Below, piece after piece: positions 6,786 through 16,337 of a stretch of 64,000 nucleotides of DNA. Under the pieces are notes generated by a model, which saw nothing but the letters and a program-made list of their open reading frames with translations, was not told where the DNA came from and made no database searches. Origin of the DNA: G963674835 sp963674835 (GTDB lineage Bacteria > Planctomycetota > Planctomycetia > Pirellulales > Thermoguttaceae). Made by a program: the position numbers and the translations under genes. Numbering within the stretch: the first letter of the stretch is position 1; every line of letters starts with the position of its first letter. The stretch lies in contig CAXXKC010000003.1 of NCBI GenBank assembly GCA_963674835.2, positions 1,798,001 to 1,862,000 on the forward strand. Direction: 5' to 3'.

Positions 6786-9191
6786 TTACTCGGGCGTCGC
6801 GGGAACGGCAGGTGTGGCTGGCGTGGGCGGCGCGGCTCCCCCGGTGGGTCGGCTGGGGCCCGGTCCTGGGCTACTTGGCGGGCCAAGGTCGAGCCGTTCG
6901 CGCCACTTCTGAACCAATGGCAACCGCTTCGCCGCCGGATACTCGGGGCGATAGTAGAGCTTCAGACCTTTGATCTCTTGGAGGTTGCAGAAGCTGAGCA
7001 CACGTATGGCCAAGGGTTCACTGTCGAGCCACTCCAAGAGCTGTGCAGCGTCCTGAGGGTTCAGTTCCTTCTTGCGATATTTCCACAGCAGGGTGTAGAG
7101 ACTGTCGCCATCGTCGCGATAGAGCGTTTCCAGCGTGGCGTGCACGGCGGTGGCCGATTCCGGTCCGCGCGTCAGGGCCTCTCGCAACTGGTCGATATAC
7201 TCTTGCCAGAACAGCTTCTGTTCGGGGTCGTTCAGCGCGATGGCCATTGGTTCGAAATCGCCGACATACGCGAGGCATCGCATGGCGAGCCACCGCACTT
7301 CTCTCTGGCGACGATCGGCCAGTTCGCGCAGGCCAAGAACTACAGGACGGTTCCCTCTCAGAGACAGCTCGACGGCAGCCGAGGCACGGCGATCGAGCGA
7401 ACTGATCGCATCGGGTGCATCCCAGGCCGGCGGCTTTTCGGGTTCGGCATTCTTCGAGGCATCTTCCGCCGTAGCCGCGGGGTCGCTTGGCGCGGCGGGT
7501 TCTGGAGTGGCGTCCTTGTTCGGAGGAGAGGCCTGCCAGCGGAACTTGCCGGGGGCGGTAATCGCCAGGGATTCCTGGCCAGCCTTCTCCTGCCAAGAGA
7601 CCTTGCCGTTGGTCACATAGCAGGTGGCAACCGGCTCGGTCGGCTTGGTTTCGGGATCGGAGTCGGCATCGCTCGGGCGCCGGACATCCAGTCGGATCTC
7701 CGACCCTGGACCTGCGAATTGGACTTTGCCGACACGATCGCCGATTTGCAGCCACAGGCGGGCATTTTCCTTCTTCGCGGTCAGCACGAGACGCCCAAAT
7801 TGGATGCCGAGTCCGACATCGCCCTGGGCATCTGCGGCCTTGAAGGCCACTCGCGTGCCGTCGAACAACTGCAGACTAATGTCGTTGTTAATGACAATCA
7901 CGGGTCGATAGGTTGGAAACGACAAGACGTCGTCGCCAGCACTGAGCAGCGCCTGAGCCGGAAGGCGTTCCCAAGCGGCCGTCTTTGGGTTGAGTTGCAC
8001 CAAGACTTCGCTCGTGGAGATGTATTGCCCCACCGGCCCTTGCTTGGCTGGTGCGGGTTCGCCGGCGGCCGGCATGGTCACCGGTGGCGTACCGGCCGGC
8101 GGTGTACCAGCGACTTTCGCCTCGGGGGGCTGAACGGGGGTTTCCGGCGCAGCGGCGGGCGTCTGGCCCTCCGGCTTTTCGTTCGCCGGTGACGGTGTTT
8201 CATTCGTCACGGATTCCATCTTCGGCGCTTTGGGCGCTGGTTCGGCTGCCGGAGCGGTCGTGGTGGGGGTCGGACTGGGAGCCGCGCCGGGCACCGCGTT
8301 CAGCTTCGCCGGGGGTGAAACGGGCGATGCAGCCGTATCGGTCGCTGCTGCCCCCGGCGGCAAGGGCGCGACCGGTGCCGGCGCAGCGGCTTCGGCAGAG
8401 GGCGCAGCCGGCTCGGCCATTCCGTCCGGCTGTCGGACGCCTGTGGCGGGGACCTTCTTGCCTGGCGCCGCAGCCTGACCCGTCGCCTGAGTGGCTAAAG
8501 GGGGCGTTTCTTCCTGTCCTGAAACCGGTGAGCTCGAATTGCGCAAACGGGCCATGAGGTTTGCGAGATGCGTACCGTGCTCGAGTTGTCCGGTCAGCAC
8601 CAATATGATAACTACCGTCACCGCGGTACCTGCGGCTACCGCAACATCACGAACCCAGCGCGGCTTGCGCTTCGGCTCAGTTCGAGGCGTGGAGACAGCG
8701 ATGTTCGGTTGCTGCTCGGCGACCGTTTGCTCTGTGGGCGCGGTGGGCTGCTGCACGTCTTGTTTCTGGGACGCAGGCGTTTCCTCCTGGACGGCCGATG
8801 CGGCGGCAAGTTTGGGAATCTCATAGATTCGTTGCCGCCCCTCCGGGTCGACCTCAGCCGGCTCGCCGAGCACCAAGGTGAGAATCTGGTGGCAGGAAGC
8901 GACCTCCGCCAAGTGGATGTCGGAATCGAGGCAAACCTTCTCGAAATCGACAACGCGGTCGGGCGGGAGCGTGTTGTCCAAGTATTCGGCCACCGTGTTT
9001 GGATCCAAGCCGGCGCCAGACTCCATGACTTCGGGCGCCGACAGCCGGAGACGCTGGGCAACATCGCGAATGCGGTGGAGCAGTTGTGAGGCGCGCTCAC
9101 TTTCCTGGATCTTCTTGGCGAGATCCTGGGAGTCTTCCGACTCGAGGATATCGTCCATGTAGGCGAGCAGGGTCCGCAGAGTCAATCGCAT
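6786..9191 (-). CDS. Planctomycete-type membrane protein with FecR-like domain
   Basis: 801 aa from the ATG at 9191; the longer frame would need a TTG. The N-terminus MRLTLRTLLAYMDDILES is a recurrent planctomycete cytoplasmic start. One membrane segment (VAVAAGTAVTVVIILVLTG) lies near residue 190. A long Ala/Pro-rich linker follows, about residues 220-400. A beta-rich region with FALPTYRP-like strands (DDVLSFPTYRPVIVINND to VSWQEKAGQES) resembles FecR sensor domains. The last 200 residues are helical, with a Pro-rich tail. It probably senses or scaffolds at the envelope. No sigma factor gene is adjacent. Function is inferred from architecture only. Confidence 0.7.
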   Translation of the reverse strand: MRLTLRTLLAYMDDILESEDSQDLAKKIQESERASQLLHRIRDVAQRLRLSAPEVMESGAGLDPNTVAEYLDNTLPPDRVVDFEKVCLDSDIHLAEVASCHQILTLVLGEPAEVDPEGRQRIYEIPKLAAASAVQEETPASQKQDVQQPTAPTEQTVAEQQPNIAVSTPRTEPKRKPRWVRDVAVAAGTAVTVVIILVLTGQLEHGTHLANLMARLRNSSSPVSGQEETPPLATQATGQAAAPGKKVPATGVRQPDGMAEPAAPSAEAAAPAPVAPLPPGAAATDTAASPVSPPAKLNAVPGAAPSPTPTTTAPAAEPAPKAPKMESVTNETPSPANEKPEGQTPAAAPETPVQPPEAKVAGTPPAGTPPVTMPAAGEPAPAKQGPVGQYISTSEVLVQLNPKTAAWERLPAQALLSAGDDVLSFPTYRPVIVINNDISLQLFDGTRVAFKAADAQGDVGLGIQFGRLVLTAKKENARLWLQIGDRVGKVQFAGPGSEIRLDVRRPSDADSDPETKPTEPVATCYVTNGKVSWQEKAGQESLAITAPGKFRWQASPPNKDATPEPAAPSDPAATAEDASKNAEPEKPPAWDAPDAISSLDRRASAAVELSLRGNRPVVLGLRELADRRQREVRWLAMRCLAYVGDFEPMAIALNDPEQKLFWQEYIDQLREALTRGPESATAVHATLETLYRDDGDSLYTLLWKYRKKELNPQDAAQLLEWLDSEPLAIRVLSFCNLQEIKGLKLYYRPEYPAAKRLPLVQKWRERLDLGPPSSPGPGPSRPTGGAAPPTPATPAVPATPE

Positions 9192-9498
9192 GGCTGTCAA
9201 CCCAAGTGGTTCGGGGGGGTGGCTTATGCTTCTGCACGTTGCTTCCTAGCTAGTTAGTGCCGCAAAAGCGATGGATCCGTGCAAAGTTGTTCGCTATTAC
9301 CACTACCGGGTGGATTTATTAGTGGCAGGACGGTTCGACCGCTGTCTTCGCACGATGCACGTGGCGTCGATCAGTTTGCCTATGTGTAGCCTGTGACGTA
9401 AGTTTTGTGCAGAGATAACCAGCCGGACGAGCACGTTCCTTGCTGAAGCAAGGCGGTTGTTTCTCCGGGGCACCTTCGGCGTTTGGGGACAGCAAACC
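9192..9498. other. Divergent intergenic region
   Basis: 307 bases between the divergent FecR-like and HDOD genes, expected to hold promoters for both. A short hairpin, CCTTGC-TGAA-GCAAGG (9438-9453), lies 45 nt before the HDOD start, within its probable leader. No promoter pair stands out. Confidence 0.4.
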
Positions 9499-10416
9499 AT
9501 GGCGGACGCACGATCTCACTTGCTCGATCTCGAGAAGGTTTTTTCGAATAGCCAGCTGCCGGCGCTGCCCCAGAGCGCGATTCGACTGTTGGAACTGTCT
9601 CAAAACCCTTCCAACGGCCCAGCCGAGTTTTCGATTCCGATCGAAGCCGATCCCGGACTGACGGGTCAGGTGCTGCGGTTTGTCAACTCTTCGTACTTTG
9701 GGTTCTCGCGAGAGATCTCCAGCATCCGTTTGGCAATCACCTTGGTCGGCATTCGCACGATCAAGAATTTCGCGCTTTGGAGTGCAGTGTTCAGTTTGAT
9801 GCCGAACCCGATGTGTGGGCCATTTGATTTGAAGGGTTTGTGGCAGGACTCGTTGCGGCGTGCGTTGTTTGCTAGGTCGATGGGTGAGCTTCTGGGGTTG
9901 TCGGAGGCCGAGGAACCGTTCGCGGCGGCACTGCTTCAGGACATGGCGATCCCCCTGCTTGCGAAGGAAGACCCGAACATCTACGTGGGGCTTCTGGAGA
10001 ACCGGCAGGAGGGCTATGTTCGGCTTTCCGCACTGGAGAGAGAGGCGTTTGGCTGGACTCACGCAGAAGCGGCTGGGATTGTCGCTCGGAACTGGAATCT
10101 GCCGGAGGCGTTTGCAGTGCTGATCGAGAGTCACCTGGATGTGGATTTGTGGATCGGCAAAGCGAGATCTCATCCGGGGCCTGCGGCCGTGGCGTTGTCG
10201 GCGTTGCTGCCGTCGACGAAGGATCCGCTTTGGGTCGAGTGCCGACAGTTTGAACGTCATTACGAGGCCGTATGTCCGCGAGGCGGGCCGGCTGTGGCGC
10301 AGATGCTGGCGAATATTGACCGCGACTACAATGAATTCGCGCCCGTTCTGAAGTTGACGACACCTGGCAAATCGCTGGTGGAATGCTACGGCGAGGTTAC
10401 AGCGTCGACCACGTGA
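9499..10416 (+). CDS. HDOD domain protein
   Basis: 305 aa from the ATG at 9499 (an upstream in-frame TTG at 9457 is less likely). The HDOD core runs from about residue 15 to 220: LPALPQSAIRLLELS, VLRFVNSSYFGFSREISSIR and AITLVGIRTIKNFAL, then the HD-like helices ALLQDMAIPLLA and EREAFGWTHAEAAGIVARNW. These proteins are catalytically degenerate HD relatives that act in signalling, often linked to c-di-GMP or two-component control. It stands alone and is followed by a TPR gene about 220 nt on. Its partner is unknown. Confidence 0.88.
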   Translation: MADARSHLLDLEKVFSNSQLPALPQSAIRLLELSQNPSNGPAEFSIPIEADPGLTGQVLRFVNSSYFGFSREISSIRLAITLVGIRTIKNFALWSAVFSLMPNPMCGPFDLKGLWQDSLRRALFARSMGELLGLSEAEEPFAAALLQDMAIPLLAKEDPNIYVGLLENRQEGYVRLSALEREAFGWTHAEAAGIVARNWNLPEAFAVLIESHLDVDLWIGKARSHPGPAAVALSALLPSTKDPLWVECRQFERHYEAVCPRGGPAVAQMLANIDRDYNEFAPVLKLTTPGKSLVECYGEVTASTT

Positions 10417-10634
10417 GGCTGGGGCGAGGAGCCGCCTCCGCCAGTGGGTGTTTCGAGGAGCCGCCAAAGGGCTCCTCCTCTTCTTTTGGTCTTGGCCGGC
10501 AGATCACGTGTCGTTAGATTACAATGGATGATGCTCTGCACTTGGCGATAAGACGGGGACTGGCTCCACGCCACAATGCAGCAGGGCGTTTGCGGTGGCC
10601 ACGACGGCGAGGAGTCTGTCCCGGTTTTAATCCG

Positions 10635-11174
10635 ATGAACTTCGGGAGTGGACAGGTGGCAACGTCACGAGATCGCATGCGGGAGAAGCAATTCGCCCGT
10701 CAGGCGGAAGGGTACCTGGAACTGGGGATGTCCCAGCAGGCCCTCGATTCGCTTAGTCGCCTGGGCGACGGAACGAATCTCAAGTCGAGCACTCTGCTGC
10801 TTCGCGGAGAGGCGCTGCGGTGCCTGCTGCGCCATGAAGAAGCGCTCGTTCCGTTGAACCGTGCGGCCAAGATGGCACCGGATAACGTGCACGTGTGGCT
10901 AGCGATGGGATGGTGCTACAAGCGAGTCGATCAATTAGATTTGGCAATCGAGGCGTTGCAGCGGGCGGCCAAAGTGGCGCCAACCGATGCACTGATCCAC
11001 TATAACCTGGCGTGCTACTTCAGTCTGGCGGGCGCGAAGCAGCGGGCGCTGGCACATTTGTCGCAGGCGTTTGCATTCGATTCGGCCTATCGGGGCCTGG
11101 TCGACGCAGAGCCCGACTTCGATCCGATTCGCGACGATCCAGATTTCCAGGCGATGACGCGTCTGGTTGCGTGA
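10635..11174 (+). CDS. TPR repeat protein
   Basis: About 179 aa. At least three tetratricopeptide repeats are visible across residues 15-150 (GYLELGMSQQALDSLSRL, HEEALVPLNRAAKMAPDN, WCYKRVDQLDLAIEALQRAA). The C-terminus VDAEPDFDPIRDDPDFQAM is a common ending of TPR proteins. The start is uncertain among ATG 10635, GTG 10656 (best-placed CGGGAG, 7 nt upstream) and ATG 10677. No signal peptide is seen with any of them, so it is probably cytoplasmic. TPRs mediate protein contacts; the partner is unknown. Confidence 0.8.
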   Translation: MNFGSGQVATSRDRMREKQFARQAEGYLELGMSQQALDSLSRLGDGTNLKSSTLLLRGEALRCLLRHEEALVPLNRAAKMAPDNVHVWLAMGWCYKRVDQLDLAIEALQRAAKVAPTDALIHYNLACYFSLAGAKQRALAHLSQAFAFDSAYRGLVDAEPDFDPIRDDPDFQAMTRLVA

Positions 11175-11255
11175 GGCCAGAGGGCCGGCTGCCCTCGAAG
11201 GCCTAGCAACCGTAGACCTTCATCTCTTCTTCACTGCGGATGTGCGCAAAGAGAA

Positions 11256-11289
11256 CCGGGCAGCAGAATAAGGCTACACTGCTGCCCGG
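11256..11289 (-). terminator. Intrinsic terminator-like hairpin after BBP7 gene
   Basis: CCGGGCAGCAG (11256-11266) pairs perfectly with CTGCTGCCCGG (11279-11289), an 11-bp stem with a 12-nt loop. On the minus strand it is followed by TTCTCTTT and lies 44 nt after the BBP7 stop. It may also stop transcription from the convergent TPR gene. Confidence 0.6.
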
Positions 11290-11332
11290 CAGGGTGTCAT
11301 GCCCGATTGCGGGCATTGCCGCATGTTTTGCG

Positions 11333-12799
11333 CTAGAAGTTGTACTGCAGGCCGGCGAAGACTCCGTGGAGGAGCAAGTGACCGGTCTTGTCGATTTCCT
11401 GCCACTCGGGGATGTCGACCGGGTAGAAGGGGATCTGCTCGTCGGCCAACCCGATGCCAGTGGCCGCAATGAGGCGATAGCCAAGGAAGGCGGACCAGTG
11501 TTCGTGGTATTGCCACTGGAGGCCGGCGTCGATTTCGGTTAGCACCGAAAAGGTACTGCCGTGGGAGGCTCCAGGGAAGGTGTCGACGATTCCGCTACCC
11601 GGGTCAGGCTGGAACGAGGTTCCAGCACCGTTGTATATGTTGAAACGATGGTCCATATAGTTGCCATAGAGGCCGATTTTCGGCCGGGCGAACAGACTCA
11701 GGTGATAGCCCACGTCCCATTTGGCCGCGAGGCCGACCTGCCCACCGAACAGGTTATTCTCGATGCTATCGTCGAGATAGGCAACGTCGTCGGGATTGCT
11801 CCAAGAACCGTCTTGGCCAAGGGTCCCCCAATTGAGATGCTCGCGGAAATGAAACCACCGGAATCCGACGAGCCAGTCGATGTTGATTGGACCGCAGCAG
11901 AGCGGTGTGCGCATCAGGTTGAGCTCGGCGTCGTAGATTTCATCGCGACGATTGATGATGTGGACGTCGGCATTGTTGAACAGGCTACCGGGACCGGTGA
12001 AGTGATCGAAGTCTTCCGGCGTGCTGAGATTGCCGCCCAACCACTGGATGCTTGAGTGACCTTGGAGGCTGTCGAGCGCCCAGAAGGTTCCTTCGAGCGC
12101 CCAGGTGCTGCAGCAGAAGCGTCGCCCGAGACGGATTTCACCACCACCTCGCCAATCTGCGCTGGCATCGTTGGTGTTCATCAACTGGTTCGGGTTGTTG
12201 TTCGTTTGATAGGTAGTCCACAACCGTTTGCCGCGGTCGCGAGTCATATAGAGGCCAGCGGCCGAGGCATACCAGGGCGACGGAACGCATGGCGCATCGC
12301 AGAGGTTGTCATCGCACGAAGCATAGGGAGTGGAGGTGTAACCGGCTTCGCAGCCACCGGGGGTCACGCACTCGGCGGTGGGTACGCCACCGGACTCCTG
12401 GAGCAGCTGATCGAGCACGCTCGGGGCAGACGACGCCGGCGGCGCTGGTTTCGCCGGTGCGGCAATAGGAACATCCTTTGCCGGAGGTGGCGGAGTGGCT
12501 GGCGCCGTTTGGGCCACATACCCGGTGTAACCCTGCCCGTAGCTGACGGGCATCGTATCGTACCGGGTCTGGGAGTCGAAGGCCGTATTGGCGGCGACGG
12601 AAGGGAACGTTACGGGGGCAACGGTCTGGGGCGCAACCATTGCCGGGCTGCTCGGGCAGACGGGTGGCTGCGTCGGGCTAGTCGCGGTCACCTGAAGGGG
12701 AATCATTTCGGGTGAGCCGTAGAGCCCAGTCTGCGCGGGCGCCAGAGAGGCCATCCATAGGCTAGCCGTGGCGAGGACTCCGCCAAAAGCGTATTTCAT
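11333..12799 (-). CDS. BBP7 family outer membrane beta-barrel protein
   Basis: 488 aa from the ATG at 12799, with AAGGAG 8-9 nt upstream. A signal peptide is clear (MKYAFGGVLATASLWMASLA, cleavage near APA-QT). A Pro/Thr-rich region and a Cys-containing stretch (CVTPGGCEAGY, CDDNLCDAPC) lead into the barrel domain. That domain starts WYASAAGLYMTRDRGKRLW, contains GGEIRLGRRFCC and ends HGVFAGLQYNF, with the terminal aromatic expected of outer-membrane barrels. BBP7 (PF07585) is essentially confined to planctomycetes. It is probably an abundant structural or pore-like surface protein. Confidence 0.88.
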   Translation of the reverse strand: MKYAFGGVLATASLWMASLAPAQTGLYGSPEMIPLQVTATSPTQPPVCPSSPAMVAPQTVAPVTFPSVAANTAFDSQTRYDTMPVSYGQGYTGYVAQTAPATPPPPAKDVPIAAPAKPAPPASSAPSVLDQLLQESGGVPTAECVTPGGCEAGYTSTPYASCDDNLCDAPCVPSPWYASAAGLYMTRDRGKRLWTTYQTNNNPNQLMNTNDASADWRGGGEIRLGRRFCCSTWALEGTFWALDSLQGHSSIQWLGGNLSTPEDFDHFTGPGSLFNNADVHIINRRDEIYDAELNLMRTPLCCGPINIDWLVGFRWFHFREHLNWGTLGQDGSWSNPDDVAYLDDSIENNLFGGQVGLAAKWDVGYHLSLFARPKIGLYGNYMDHRFNIYNGAGTSFQPDPGSGIVDTFPGASHGSTFSVLTEIDAGLQWQYHEHWSAFLGYRLIAATGIGLADEQIPFYPVDIPEWQEIDKTGHLLLHGVFAGLQYNF

Positions 12800-13280
12800 G
12801 GTACACACTCCTTTTTCCTTGTACCTGGATCCTCCGTGTACAGCATCGTCCGTCCGGAACAACCGATTCTGCCAATTCGTCCCTTGCACACCTGTTTTGC
12901 CAGCACCGGCGTGCGGCAACTGATGCCATCGATGCCACGGTCACAGTAGAGTATCCGACCGGATTACTAGCATCCGGCAGAACCGCTAGAGTCGCCCGTT
13001 AGAATCGCTGCAATCGTTACGGTCGAGGGCGACATTCTGAAAGGTCATTCACTAGCGACGATCCAACCCCAACGCGGGGGCTGAAGCGGAGAGTGAATTC
13101 TGTGCGAGTTCACACGGGTACCGGAAGGTGAGTAGGGTGCGTCGCAGAGGGACTGCCTGGGCGAGGCAATTGCGGTACTGGAACTACCACGTTGGCCGAG
13201 TCGGCCTACTGGCTCGTGCCGGAAGTGGAGCGTATAATCACCGCTTCACCGATCTATTCACTCAGGACAGGCGCCTACGG
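12800..13280. other. Divergent intergenic region
   Basis: About 480 bases between BBP7 (minus) and the receiver gene (plus). It holds the AAGGAG site of BBP7 (within 12808-12813) and a TATAAT box for the receiver gene. The remainder, including short open frames near 12840-13230, shows nothing recognisable. Confidence 0.45.
13210..13238 (+). promoter_or_regulatory. Candidate promoter for receiver gene
   Basis: A perfect -10 box TATAAT (13233-13238) lies 42 nt before the ATG. The -35 position 17 nt upstream reads TGGCTC, a poor match, so an activator or an alternative spacing may be needed. Confidence 0.35.
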
Positions 13281-13727
13281 ATGGCCAAGAGCAGAATTCT
13301 CATTGCGGATGATAATCCAACGAATGTCGAGTTGCTCGAAGCGTACCTCAGTGGCATCGATTGTGAGATCACGGTTGCCGTGGACGGTCGGGATGCGTTG
13401 GACAAGGTGGCCACGGTTCAGCCGGACCTGATCCTGCTGGACATTATGATGCCCAAGCTGAGCGGTTTCGAGGTATGCAGGACGCTTAAGGACGATCCTG
13501 CGACGCGTCAGACGATGGTCCTTATGGTGACGGCCTTGAACGAATTGGGCGACATCGAGCGGGCAGTTTCTGCGGGCTGCGACGATTTCCTGAGTAAGCC
13601 GGTCAATAAGCTCGAGTTGCTCAAGCGAGTGGAGAACATGCTGAAACTCCATCACGTGACGGACGAGCTCGAACGCCTTCGGCGATACATCGACGGGATG
13701 CAAGATTCGGCCGGACCACAGGAGTGA
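13281..13727 (+). CDS. Single-domain response regulator (receiver, CheY-like)
   Basis: 148 aa from the ATG at 13281; longer upstream frames add unconserved residues. A complete receiver domain is present: acidic pair D10-D11, phosphoacceptor D54 in LILLDIMMPKLSGFEVCR, T84 and K106 in CDDFLSKPVNKLELL. A short helical tail (about residues 118-148) follows, with no DNA-binding or enzymatic output domain. It therefore acts by protein contact, downstream of a histidine kinase not encoded in this window. Such stand-alone receivers are frequent in planctomycetes. Confidence 0.92.
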   Translation: MAKSRILIADDNPTNVELLEAYLSGIDCEITVAVDGRDALDKVATVQPDLILLDIMMPKLSGFEVCRTLKDDPATRQTMVLMVTALNELGDIERAVSAGCDDFLSKPVNKLELLKRVENMLKLHHVTDELERLRRYIDGMQDSAGPQE

Positions 13728-13775
13728 GATGTCGGGCCGGCCGTCGGTGTGAAGGAGGATGGCTGGAAACGGCTG

Positions 13776-16337
13776 CTACTGCGTCGTTTCCTCTGAGGCG
13801 CTGGCAGGGAGCGGGTCTTTCAGTTCGATGACCAGAATCTCGATGACCAGATCCTCATCCTGCTGTTTGACCGGCGGTTTGAGCAACGGTTGCCTGGTAC
13901 CCGGCTGCTGACCCAGGGGCTGTTGGACCGCAGGCGGCTCGACGGCAGACTCCGGCCGCTCGATGAGGACATCGATGGACTGCCTCTGATCGCTGTTGGG
14001 AACTGGGCGGAAGCTCTCCGCCCAGATGTCTTTCTCGAGTTCGTGAACGGTCGCATTGGGCATCCAGTGTTTGTAGAAGCCGAGCACACCGTTGGGCCGT
14101 GCCTTCTGTTCGAGGCAGACGTAATAGACCTTGATTGGATCGAGGGTAACACCGGACATCTTCTTCGCCGCCTCGGTGGGCCACTCGAACCGATAGCTGA
14201 CCGTTACCCGGGCGTCGGGATGCACTTTGATGGGCAAGTCGTTGACGTCGACAGACGCCGCGGTTGCCTTCAGCCTGGCGCAGAGAGCTCGCAGCAAGCC
14301 CTCGGATAGGGTCATCCATTCCTGGGCGGCTTGTTCTTTCTTGGCCGTATCGTCCGCCACGCTGTTGGGAAGTGTCGGTCTTGTTGTGCCGTAGCCGGTC
14401 CGCGAGTTCGGCCGCGCGGTGTTGCCGGGGGTTGTCGCGGGAAGCGGACGGTCCTTGCGCGGCATCAGCTTGACGACGGCAAGAAGGCCGGGCTCAAAGA
14501 CGATGTCCTGGAAGAGACCGGAGGAACCGAGGGCGTTGGGGCCTTCCTCGGAGGATTTCTTGAAGACGTTGTAGAGTTCGGTTCGTACGGAATCCAAAGG
14601 CATCGTGCTTGCCATGAGCGCGGAAGGAAGGTCGGCACTCAGGGAAGCCACGTTCATCAACTGTCCTTGAACGCTGGCGACCAATTCGGCAGACCAGAGC
14701 GATCCGGCGAGTTGATAAGCGGTGTTCTGGTCGATGTTGGGATCGATCTGCTGCAGCTTCGTGGCGGGTGACATAAGGCCGGGCCGACCAATTTTCGGCA
14801 CTTTCGCCGTCGCACCTGGGGCCACGGCGCCGACTGCGGGGCGTGGCGTTCCCATCGTCATAGCGCCCGGTTTGACGCCAGGGGTAACCAATCCACCTTG
14901 GGCGGACGGCATCGGAGGAACCGACACGCCGGCGGGGATTCCCAGGATGGTGCGCAGGGCTTCAGAGCTGAACTTCGTCAGTTCGGCGAACAGGTCGGTC
15001 CGCACTTCACCACCGGTCTGCATGCTCTGATACAGAATCACCTGCGCAGGAACATTCTCGGGACGGGGCTCCTGAAGGAGTTGCATGCACTCGGAATGGA
15101 GGTCTTCGGGAAGGCTCCCTTGCTCGACAATCTCCGCGATCTTCACACGCGTCTTCGGAGAGGCGGACTCGCCGATCCATTTGAGGGCCAACGCCTGCAT
15201 TTCTTGCGGCGTCATTTCGCCAGAACCCACACCGCCCAGGGGCACTTTGGGCATTGCCGGGCGTACCGTGGCGATCACTGGACCGCGCGGCGCCCTCGCC
15301 GGCGCCGCATTCGGGGCTGGCTGCGTCGTGGCCGGTGTGGCGTATCCCGAGGGGCGATCGGGCGTTGCCTTTTTCGGCGGCGTCTCGGACTGGTCCTGGC
15401 CGGCTTCCGCCGGTGCCTGTTCGGGCGAGGGAGCCTCCTTCGCCTTGCGGATCGATTCGGGGGCTGCCAGCACGTTCAGGAGGATCTCCTCGTTCTGCGG
15501 TGACGCGTAGAAGGCGAGACTCTCCAAGGCGGCGGCCGTGGCAACGCGGTCGTCCTCGACTCCGAATGTGCCCGCAAGCACCTGTTTCAGCGCTTTGCGA
15601 CCGGTATCGGATCTCGTCGCCCCCAGGGCATATACGATCGCCTTGGTGAGTTCGGGCGACATGCCAGTTGCGGCGGGCTGATCGGGTTTCTTCGGTGTGC
15701 CCAGTGGAGTACCGGGTGGCGGGCGAAGTCTGGTAGTCTTTTTCGCCGGGGCCTTCTCTTCTTCGGGGGGTGGCGCCGGGGCCTTGTCTGATTCATCAGA
15801 CTTGAGAAGGTTCGACAACAACAGAGCCGCGCTATTGGCCTGGGCCGCGCTGGTTTTGGCAAAACGTTCGCCGAGATACATCACCGCCTCGGCCAATCGA
15901 GGATCGTGCGTCTTTCGAGCTTGGTAGTAGTCCTCTCTTCTCCACTTGGCGATGTCGTCGGGAAGAGGGTTTCGCTTGGCGGCCTTCGGCGCTTCCTCGG
16001 CCGAAGGAGTCGCCTTGTCGCCGGCTGCCTGGGCTGGGGCAGTGGCCGGGGTCTTGGGGACTGCGACCTTTGGAGTCTTCTGTGCTGCGGGCTGCGGGGT
16101 TGTCTGCGGTGCGGGCTGTGCGGGCGCCGCTTTCGGTGTGCTCGGAGTTGCCGCCTGTTTGGGCGCAGCGGCTTCCAAGCCCCCGACGGGCGCGATTCCC
16201 GGCGGCGAGGCGGGTGGCCGTTTCGACGGCTCAACATCACCGCCACAGCCAACGAAGGAGCTGACGGCGAATACCATTGCAGTGGCAATCGCTGCCCATC
16301 TATCGGAGTAATGGGATTGCGGTGCGCGATCGTGCAT
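13776..16337 (-). CDS. Large Ala/Pro-rich lipoprotein, unknown function
   Basis: 853 aa from the ATG at 16337. The hydrophobic stretch AAIATAMVFAVSSFVGC ends in a plausible lipobox cysteine (residue 31), so it is probably membrane-anchored. A low-complexity Ala/Pro/Lys region (about residues 40-140) follows. Helical repeats of HEAT-like appearance come next (LAEAVMYLGERFAKTS, AIVYALGATRSDTGRKALKQ, TAAALESLAFYASPQNEE), with further Pro-rich linkers. The C-terminal 200 residues contain a beta-rich region (ARVTVSYRFEWPTEAAKK) and end in DLVIEILVIELKDPLP. No enzyme motif was found. I do not recognise the family. Confidence 0.65.
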   Translation of the reverse strand: MHDRAPQSHYSDRWAAIATAMVFAVSSFVGCGGDVEPSKRPPASPPGIAPVGGLEAAAPKQAATPSTPKAAPAQPAPQTTPQPAAQKTPKVAVPKTPATAPAQAAGDKATPSAEEAPKAAKRNPLPDDIAKWRREDYYQARKTHDPRLAEAVMYLGERFAKTSAAQANSAALLLSNLLKSDESDKAPAPPPEEEKAPAKKTTRLRPPPGTPLGTPKKPDQPAATGMSPELTKAIVYALGATRSDTGRKALKQVLAGTFGVEDDRVATAAALESLAFYASPQNEEILLNVLAAPESIRKAKEAPSPEQAPAEAGQDQSETPPKKATPDRPSGYATPATTQPAPNAAPARAPRGPVIATVRPAMPKVPLGGVGSGEMTPQEMQALALKWIGESASPKTRVKIAEIVEQGSLPEDLHSECMQLLQEPRPENVPAQVILYQSMQTGGEVRTDLFAELTKFSSEALRTILGIPAGVSVPPMPSAQGGLVTPGVKPGAMTMGTPRPAVGAVAPGATAKVPKIGRPGLMSPATKLQQIDPNIDQNTAYQLAGSLWSAELVASVQGQLMNVASLSADLPSALMASTMPLDSVRTELYNVFKKSSEEGPNALGSSGLFQDIVFEPGLLAVVKLMPRKDRPLPATTPGNTARPNSRTGYGTTRPTLPNSVADDTAKKEQAAQEWMTLSEGLLRALCARLKATAASVDVNDLPIKVHPDARVTVSYRFEWPTEAAKKMSGVTLDPIKVYYVCLEQKARPNGVLGFYKHWMPNATVHELEKDIWAESFRPVPNSDQRQSIDVLIERPESAVEPPAVQQPLGQQPGTRQPLLKPPVKQQDEDLVIEILVIELKDPLPASASEETTQ

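Noticed and set aside
6633..8192. 519-codon plus-strand frame antisense to the FecR-like gene
   Set aside because: Arg/Gly-rich composition without domains. The minus-strand gene has a membrane segment and recognisable domains.
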